A stretch of 34,551 bases of DNA from JAZFYD01 sp036443405 (GTDB taxonomy: Bacteria; Planctomycetota; PLA2). The translations under genes and the position numbers were made by a program. The DNA is taken from NCBI GenBank assembly GCA_036443405.1, contig JAZFYD010000238.1, positions 1 to 34,551 on the forward strand, written 5' to 3'. The notes under the pieces were generated by a model that worked only from the letters and a program-made list of their open reading frames with translations, did not search any database and was not told the origin of the DNA. The stretch's first letter is position 1; each line of letters opens with the position of its first letter. This document shows positions 30,201-34,551 of this stretch, one piece after another.

Positions 30201-32971
30201 TGCAAACGCTGCTGGACGACCTCGCGCGCGTTTCGGAGGTTGTCTTCCTGAAACCCGACCGCGTGTGGCTGGCGGTCGCGCTGATCGTCGCGCTCGCCCT
30301 GGTCGTCTTGGTCGCGCGCCGCAGACGCGGCAAGATTCCGGCGCTGTTGTTGCGCGGCGTCGCGCTCGCGGCGCTCGTGGCGGTGTTGATGGACCCGGTG
30401 ATCTCCGAGCGGCTCCCGCGCGAGGGGCGTCTCCTGGTGTTGGCGGACGTCTCGCCCAGCATGGGCAAGGACGCCCACATTCGCATGCAAGCCATCGTCG
30501 ATGCGATCGCAACACCGTTTGAACTCATCGCGATCGGCGCCGAACCCAGACTGATCGTGAACGGACAGCTGGAACGGGACCCGCGCAACGCCACCGACGT
30601 CGGCGCGGCGCTCAACATGGCGGCCGCGCGCACGGACGGGGAGCGCCCCAGCCGTGCCGTGTTGTTGAGCGACGGACGTTCGACGGTCGGTGGAGCCGAA
30701 CAAGCCGCCCTCGATCTGCGCCGCCGGGGCACCACGCTTCTCGCGACGCCGCTGCCAAATACGACGGCGGAACCCAGCCCGGACCTCATGGTCACGCGCC
30801 TCGAGGTGCCTCCGCCCGACGACCTGCGCGAGCCGTTCGCGGTGCGGGCGCGCGTGCTCGCCGAGGCGACGGGTCCGGCGCATGCGCGTCTGCTCGTCGA
30901 CGGCGTGTCGCGGGTCGATCGTCGCGTCGAGTTGAAACAGGGCGAAAACGAAATCGAGTTCGCCGGCGTGACGCTACCTGCCGGCAACTACACGATTCAG
31001 ATACTCTTGTCCGGCGACCAATCGCCACTCGACAACGTCGCCACCAAGAGCGTCGTCGTGCCCGGCACGCCGCAGGTGGTTTGCATCGCGTCGCACGCGC
31101 GCCGCTCACTCGTGGCCGAGGCGCTGAAGACCCAAGGCTTCGAGGTCGAGGTGAAGCGGGCCGGCGACGTCGACTTCGCAGGCAAGGACGTCGTGATTCT
31201 GCTTCCGGACGCACCCGCGGGGGAAATCGACGCGCGCGCAGGCGAACTTGCGGCGTTTGTCGGCAAGCGCGGCGGCGGACTGCTCGCGATCGGCGGCGCG
31301 GACGGACCGGGTTTGGCGCGGCTGCACGGATCGCCGGTTTCGTTTCTCCTGCCGCTCGAGGTGGAGCCCCGGATCGGCCCCACCGCCCCCCCGCCGTCGC
31401 CCAAGCCGGGAGACGAACCGCGGATCGAAGTGCACGAGGAGGAAACCGAGGCGTACCCGATCAGCCTCTGTTTGCTGCTGGATGTTTCGGTCAGCATGCA
31501 GGGCGCGAAGCTCGAACGGGCGAAGGAAGCCGCCGCCGCGGCCGCGGGCGCGCTCACCAACAAGGACCGCATCATCGTGCTCGCGTTTTCGGACAGCGTG
31601 CAAGTCGTGGTTCCGCCGAGGCGCGCCGGCAGTCCCGGCGAGGTTTCCCACGCGCTGACGACGCTGAGCGTGAGGGGCAACACCGCGATGTTCAATGCGC
31701 TGAGTGCCGGGTACGCGGTGCTGGCGCGCGAGGAGAGTCCGATTCGGCACATGGTGCTCTTGTCCGACGGGCACCCGACGGACCGCGGCCCGTGGCGCAC
31801 GCTCGTGACGGAGGCGACCAAACAGAAGATGACGCTGAGCACGGTGTCGATCGGGTTCGACACCGAGATGCGCATGATGAGTCGTCTCGCGAGTTGGGGT
31901 CGCGGCAAAACGTGGAGCGCCAATCACCCGCGTGAGATTCCGCAGGTGGTGACGCTGGATACGCAGCGCGTCGTCAAGAAGCGCAACAAACGCGGCAAGG
32001 ACGCGGAGCAAGCGCCGAAAAAAACCAAGAAGCCGAAACCGAAACCGCCGCAGGAGAAACCGGAGCCTCCGGTCGAGCCGCAGGAGCCGCCGCCGCCGCC
32101 GCAACGGCAACCGATTCTGCTGGATCCGTCAGCTCCCAGGGAGGCGTTTCGCGGGTTGGAGCCCGACGCGCTGCCTCATGTGAGCGGCGTCGAGGAGGGC
32201 AAACCGCGGCATGCAGCGTGGGTCGCGGCGCGCGCGGGCAAACCCGAGAGTCCCGACGGCGAAGGCCTGGACGCGGCGTCACCGGGTGACGGCGGGGACG
32301 CGAAGGACGCGGGAACGGGGGCGCCGTTGCTCGCGTATTCGCGCATCGGGTTGGGCACGTCGGCCGCTCTGATGGTCGACCCGGAGAGCGGTTCGGGCCA
32401 GGACCTACGCGAGTCGCCGGAGTTTTCGCGCATCCTCGCGCAGATCGTCAGATCCGTGCTTCCCGATGTCGGGCGTGAGTCGTTCGTGTTGGAGCACGGG
32501 GTGTCCGGCGAGGGAAACAACGACCGGCTGGCGCTACGTGTGTTCTCGGAGGACGGACGCGCACGGACCGACTTGCCGGTGCGCGTGACGCCGCAGGAGG
32601 ACGCGGACGGCAGCGGGCCGCTACGCGTGCTGCGGCGCGGGGACCGTTACGAAGTCGAGCTACCGGACGGCGCGCCGGCGGGGCCGTATCGCGTGGAGGT
32701 CGGCCCGATCGACGGACCGCTCTTGAGCCGGGTGTTGTTCCTGCCGCGAAGCCGCTCGCGTGAGTCGATCGTCGGCGCCGACAAGGAAGCCCTGTTGCGC
32801 CTCGTCGGCGAAAGCGAACGATTGGTCGAGGATCCGGGCCCGTATCTTTCTGCGCCGCGCGACACGGTGGAATCGGAGCGGTCGCTTTCGTTGCCTTTCC
32901 TGCTTCTGGCGGCGATCCTGCTCCCCCTGGACGCATGGATACGACGAAAAAGCGCACCCGCATCGCAGTAA
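30200..32971 (+). CDS. Membrane protein with two VWA domains and a GATase1-like domain between
   Basis: 923 residues from ATG 30200, one base into the previous stop. Two N-terminal membrane helices (about 22-40 and 48-66) lead to a first VWA domain with MIDAS D83-x-S85-x-S87. About residues 290-395 look like a class I glutamine-amidotransferase-type fold ('QVVCIASHARRSLVAEALKTQGFEV', 'GKRGGGLLAIGGADG') without a catalytic Cys triad that I can see. A second VWA follows with D428-x-S430-x-S432 (LLLDVSVSMQG) and 'HMVLLSDGHPTDRG'. After a Lys/Pro-rich linker (about 590-640) a third region ends in a C-terminal helix ('LPFLLLAAILLPLDAWI'). Such BatA/YfbK-like proteins are common in PVC bacteria; function is unknown, probably assembly of an envelope complex. 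Confidence 0.85.
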   Translation: MQTLLDDLARVSEVVFLKPDRVWLAVALIVALALVVLVARRRRGKIPALLLRGVALAALVAVLMDPVISERLPREGRLLVLADVSPSMGKDAHIRMQAIVDAIATPFELIAIGAEPRLIVNGQLERDPRNATDVGAALNMAAARTDGERPSRAVLLSDGRSTVGGAEQAALDLRRRGTTLLATPLPNTTAEPSPDLMVTRLEVPPPDDLREPFAVRARVLAEATGPAHARLLVDGVSRVDRRVELKQGENEIEFAGVTLPAGNYTIQILLSGDQSPLDNVATKSVVVPGTPQVVCIASHARRSLVAEALKTQGFEVEVKRAGDVDFAGKDVVILLPDAPAGEIDARAGELAAFVGKRGGGLLAIGGADGPGLARLHGSPVSFLLPLEVEPRIGPTAPPPSPKPGDEPRIEVHEEETEAYPISLCLLLDVSVSMQGAKLERAKEAAAAAAGALTNKDRIIVLAFSDSVQVVVPPRRAGSPGEVSHALTTLSVRGNTAMFNALSAGYAVLAREESPIRHMVLLSDGHPTDRGPWRTLVTEATKQKMTLSTVSIGFDTEMRMMSRLASWGRGKTWSANHPREIPQVVTLDTQRVVKKRNKRGKDAEQAPKKTKKPKPKPPQEKPEPPVEPQEPPPPPQRQPILLDPSAPREAFRGLEPDALPHVSGVEEGKPRHAAWVAARAGKPESPDGEGLDAASPGDGGDAKDAGTGAPLLAYSRIGLGTSAALMVDPESGSGQDLRESPEFSRILAQIVRSVLPDVGRESFVLEHGVSGEGNNDRLALRVFSEDGRARTDLPVRVTPQEDADGSGPLRVLRRGDRYEVELPDGAPAGPYRVEVGPIDGPLLSRVLFLPRSRSRESIVGADKEALLRLVGESERLVEDPGPYLSAPRDTVESERSLSLPFLLLAAILLPLDAWIRRKSAPASQ

Positions 32972-33849
32972 CGGCGGGCGACCCGTTCGGGATCGGCCCG
33001 GAGGTGGCGTTGGCCGCCGCCGCGCAGTTTCCGGACGAGGCGATCACGCTCTATGGCGACCCGCAGCAGTTGGCGGCCCACAAGAACGTCGTGGCCGTGC
33101 CGGTTCTTGGCGAGCGGACGGCGGCGCCGGGGCCGAGCGCGGCCGGCGGTGCGGCGGCCTTGGACGCGCTGCACCATGCGATGGCCGACCTGCGTGACAA
33201 GAAGCAGGACGTGCTCGTGACCGCGCCGATGTCGAAGGAGTCGTGCGCGCTTTCGGGTCGTGTCGTGGACGGGCACACAGGGGTGCTGGGGCGCTTTTTC
33301 GACGTCGCGGATCCGCTCATGGCGTTTGTGTGGGACGAAGCGGAGCCGGTGGTCGCGCTCTTGACCGTGCACGTTCCGCTGAAGTCTGTGGCGCGGAGTC
33401 TGACCTCGGCCAAGGTCGAGCGCGCCGTCCGCCTGCTGCACGAGAGCCTGGCGACACGGTTTCGGCGCGAGCGTGCGCGGATCGGCGTGCTCGGACTCAA
33501 CCCGCACGCCGGCGAGCGCGGACTGATGGGCACCGAGGAGTCCGACCACATCGAGCCGGCCATCCGGCGGCTGCGCGCGGACGGCCTGGACGTGGTGGGC
33601 CCGATCCCCGGCGACACCGCGTTCGTGGATCGGACGCGGTTCGACGGGCTTTTGGCGATGTATCACGACCAGGCGTTGGCGCCGGTCAAGGCGCTCGGAT
33701 TCCACGAAGCGGTCAACGTGACGCTTGGCCTTCCAATCGTCCGAACTTCCCCCGCCCACGGGACCGCTTTCGATATCGCCGGTAAGAACGAAGCCAACCC
33801 CGCGTCGATGGCCGCCGCCATCCGCTGGGCCCTCCATCTGGGCCAATAA
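32935..33849 (+). CDS. pdxA: 4-hydroxythreonine-4-phosphate dehydrogenase
   Basis: 304 residues; an enzyme of the DXP-dependent pyridoxal-phosphate pathway that oxidises 4-phosphohydroxy-L-threonine with NAD(P). The start 'TRIAVTAGDPFGIGPEVAL' is the family opening, so ATG 32935 is secure although it overlaps the VWA gene by 37 bases. The three metal-binding His are in GHTGVLGRFF / LGLNPHAGE, MYHDQALAPVK and RTSPAHGTAFDIAG. 'LVTAPMSKE' and 'IPGDTAF' are also standard. The sequence is slightly shorter than E. coli PdxA (329). The overlap means it is translated from the VWA mRNA. A PdxA2-type function on related substrates remains possible. Confidence 0.94.
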   Translation: MDTTKKRTRIAVTAGDPFGIGPEVALAAAAQFPDEAITLYGDPQQLAAHKNVVAVPVLGERTAAPGPSAAGGAAALDALHHAMADLRDKKQDVLVTAPMSKESCALSGRVVDGHTGVLGRFFDVADPLMAFVWDEAEPVVALLTVHVPLKSVARSLTSAKVERAVRLLHESLATRFRRERARIGVLGLNPHAGERGLMGTEESDHIEPAIRRLRADGLDVVGPIPGDTAFVDRTRFDGLLAMYHDQALAPVKALGFHEAVNVTLGLPIVRTSPAHGTAFDIAGKNEANPASMAAAIRWALHLGQ

Positions 33850-33896
33850 CTCTGGGGCCGCCTGTGTAACTTTTAGCGCAGGTTAGTGCGCTGCGA

Positions 33897-33925
33897 TTGA
33901 CGAGGCGGCAAACCGCCGTTAGATA
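33897..33925 (+). promoter_or_regulatory. Canonical sigma-70 promoter with palindromic spacer
   Basis: -35 TTGACG (33897-33902), 17-base spacer, -10 TAGATA (33920-33925). The spacer holds the perfect inverted repeat GGCGG-CAAA-CCGCC (33904-33917), which might be an operator. It should start transcription near 33932, giving a ~37-base leader before ATG 33969. It is the strongest -35/-10 pair I can find in the window. The rest of the 119-base gap after pdxA shows no gene. Confidence 0.65.
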
Positions 33926-33968
33926 GGGGGGTTCGCCGCACCGCGCCGTCAGGACACTGGTCGAGCCA

Positions 33969-34490
33969 ATGAACAAACCCAACGACATCCTGGAATTTCT
34001 ACGTCGCCAAGCCGAGCCTGACCCCCCGCAGGAGGCGCCGAAGGATGCTTCACGCCCCGAAGAGAACTCGGATCTGACACTCCGCCTGACGCGGAGGCAG
34101 CAGGCCATCGCGGGCGCCGTGGCGGTTCTGGCGCTTTTCTTGGCGGGCCTGATCGGCGCCGCCGTGGGCGGATCCGGCCCGGATTCCGCCGCAGCAGCGG
34201 CTTCTCCGGCCAAAGTTTGGGTGATCCGGGCGGTTTCCTACAAGGACAACGAAACCAACCGTGTCCGCGCCCGCGAGGTCGCACAGTGGCTCGAACGCCG
34301 GGGGCTGGGCCAAGCCACCCTGCGCCGGCTCCCAAAACAAGGCCTCTTGGTGGTCGTTCTGGGCGCCTGGCTCGAAAACCCGGTGGAAGATCTGGCGGCA
34401 CAAAAACTCGTCCAGCGCGTTCAAAATCTGGACTGGAAGGGTGATAAGCCCTTTCATGGGGCGTTCCTCTGGCAAATCAGCGTGAGATGA
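33969..34490 (+). CDS. Single-pass membrane protein with SPOR-like C-terminal domain
   Basis: 173 residues. A polar Pro/Glu-rich cytoplasmic stretch (about 1-44) is followed by a membrane helix (about 46-67, 'AIAGAVAVLALFLAGLIGAAVG'), an Ala/Ser linker and a ~95-residue outer domain: 'VWVIRAVSYKDNETNRVRAREVAQWLERRGLG' then 'LLVVVLGAWLENPVEDLAAQKLVQRVQ'. The order strand, helix, strand, strand, helix resembles SPOR domains, which bind denuded peptidoglycan at the division site. The similarity is by pattern only. A function in envelope growth would fit. It is placed behind its own strong promoter and four bases ahead of the small basic protein gene. Confidence 0.72.
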   Translation: MNKPNDILEFLRRQAEPDPPQEAPKDASRPEENSDLTLRLTRRQQAIAGAVAVLALFLAGLIGAAVGGSGPDSAAAAASPAKVWVIRAVSYKDNETNRVRAREVAQWLERRGLGQATLRRLPKQGLLVVVLGAWLENPVEDLAAQKLVQRVQNLDWKGDKPFHGAFLWQISVR

Positions 34491-34494
34491 AACG

Positions 34495-34551
34495 ATGTCT
34501 GTGCACAAAAGTCTAAGAATCAAGGACACCATGCAGCGCACGCGCAATGTC
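34495..34551 (+). CDS. Small basic protein of the PVC superphylum (start only; cut by right edge)
   Basis: Nineteen codons are inside the window: MSVHKSLRIKDTMQ then R-T-R-N-V. This matches the opening I recall for the short, very basic protein family found in Planctomycetota, Verrucomicrobiota and Chlamydiota (TIGR04137, 'small basic protein'), whose members begin M-S-[ILV]-H-x-S-L and continue with R-N-V-L-[ST]-R-x-E-R. A ribosome-related role has been suggested for the family; I do not rely on it. The ATG at 34495 lies four bases past the preceding stop, so both genes are probably co-transcribed from the promoter at 33897. It is too short here for open-frame calling. It is the best taxonomic marker in the window. 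Confidence 0.7.
   Translation, partial: MSVHKSLRIKDTMQRTRNV

Overview
This is GC-rich (roughly two-thirds G+C by eye), densely coding bacterial chromosome. The best placement is the PVC superphylum, probably Planctomycetota. Three things suggest this: a gene cut by the right edge whose first residues look like the PVC 'small basic protein' family; a secreted protein with a C-terminal NPCBM-like region; and the mix of ECF sigma factor, PP2C phosphatases, large VWA protein and ferredoxin-dependent 2-oxoacid oxidoreductase. Placement rests on gene content only; there is no rRNA in the window. I found no tRNA, rRNA, CRISPR array, insertion sequence or prophage.

Layout. Positions 1-4850 hold two translationally coupled RND efflux permeases, the first cut by the left edge. 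A secreted beta-helix-like protein follows (4911-5897). Next is a housekeeping run: ribH-nusB-ftsY (5945-7828), an O-antigen-ligase-like TPR membrane protein (7836-10043) and hisS (10191-11393). Then come two tandem paralogous zinc-ribbon membrane proteins (11429-13085). On the minus strand lie an EboE-like TIM-barrel protein (13093-14229) and an operon for a fused KorA, KorB and a CBS-domain protein (17981 down to 14631). The 400-base gap between these minus-strand units contains a plus-strand intrinsic terminator and several hairpins, so it is a candidate small RNA locus.

From 18056 there is a large secreted protein carrying both an M1-type and an M28-type peptidase domain, a UspA-type protein on the minus strand, and an NtrB/NtrC-type sensor kinase and sigma-54 activator pair (21921-24637). 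Convergent to these is a minus-strand signalling block: ECF sigma factor, membrane anti-sigma-like protein without zinc ligands, and two tandem PP2C phosphatases (28811 down to 24661). The right end (28929-34551) runs on the plus strand: NPCBM-like protein, VWA/GATase-like/VWA membrane protein, pdxA, a small membrane protein with a SPOR-like tail, and the start of the small basic protein gene.

The most general signal is regulatory. About ten genes or operon heads have a TANNNT-type -10 hexamer ending only 6-11 bases before the start codon, without an obvious Shine-Dalgarno sequence or -35 box. This suggests leaderless or nearly leaderless mRNAs. One promoter (33897-33925) is instead a textbook TTGACG-17-TAGATA with an inverted repeat filling the spacer. 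I did not find a clear new multi-gene defence or biosynthetic system; most of the window is ordinary core chromosome.
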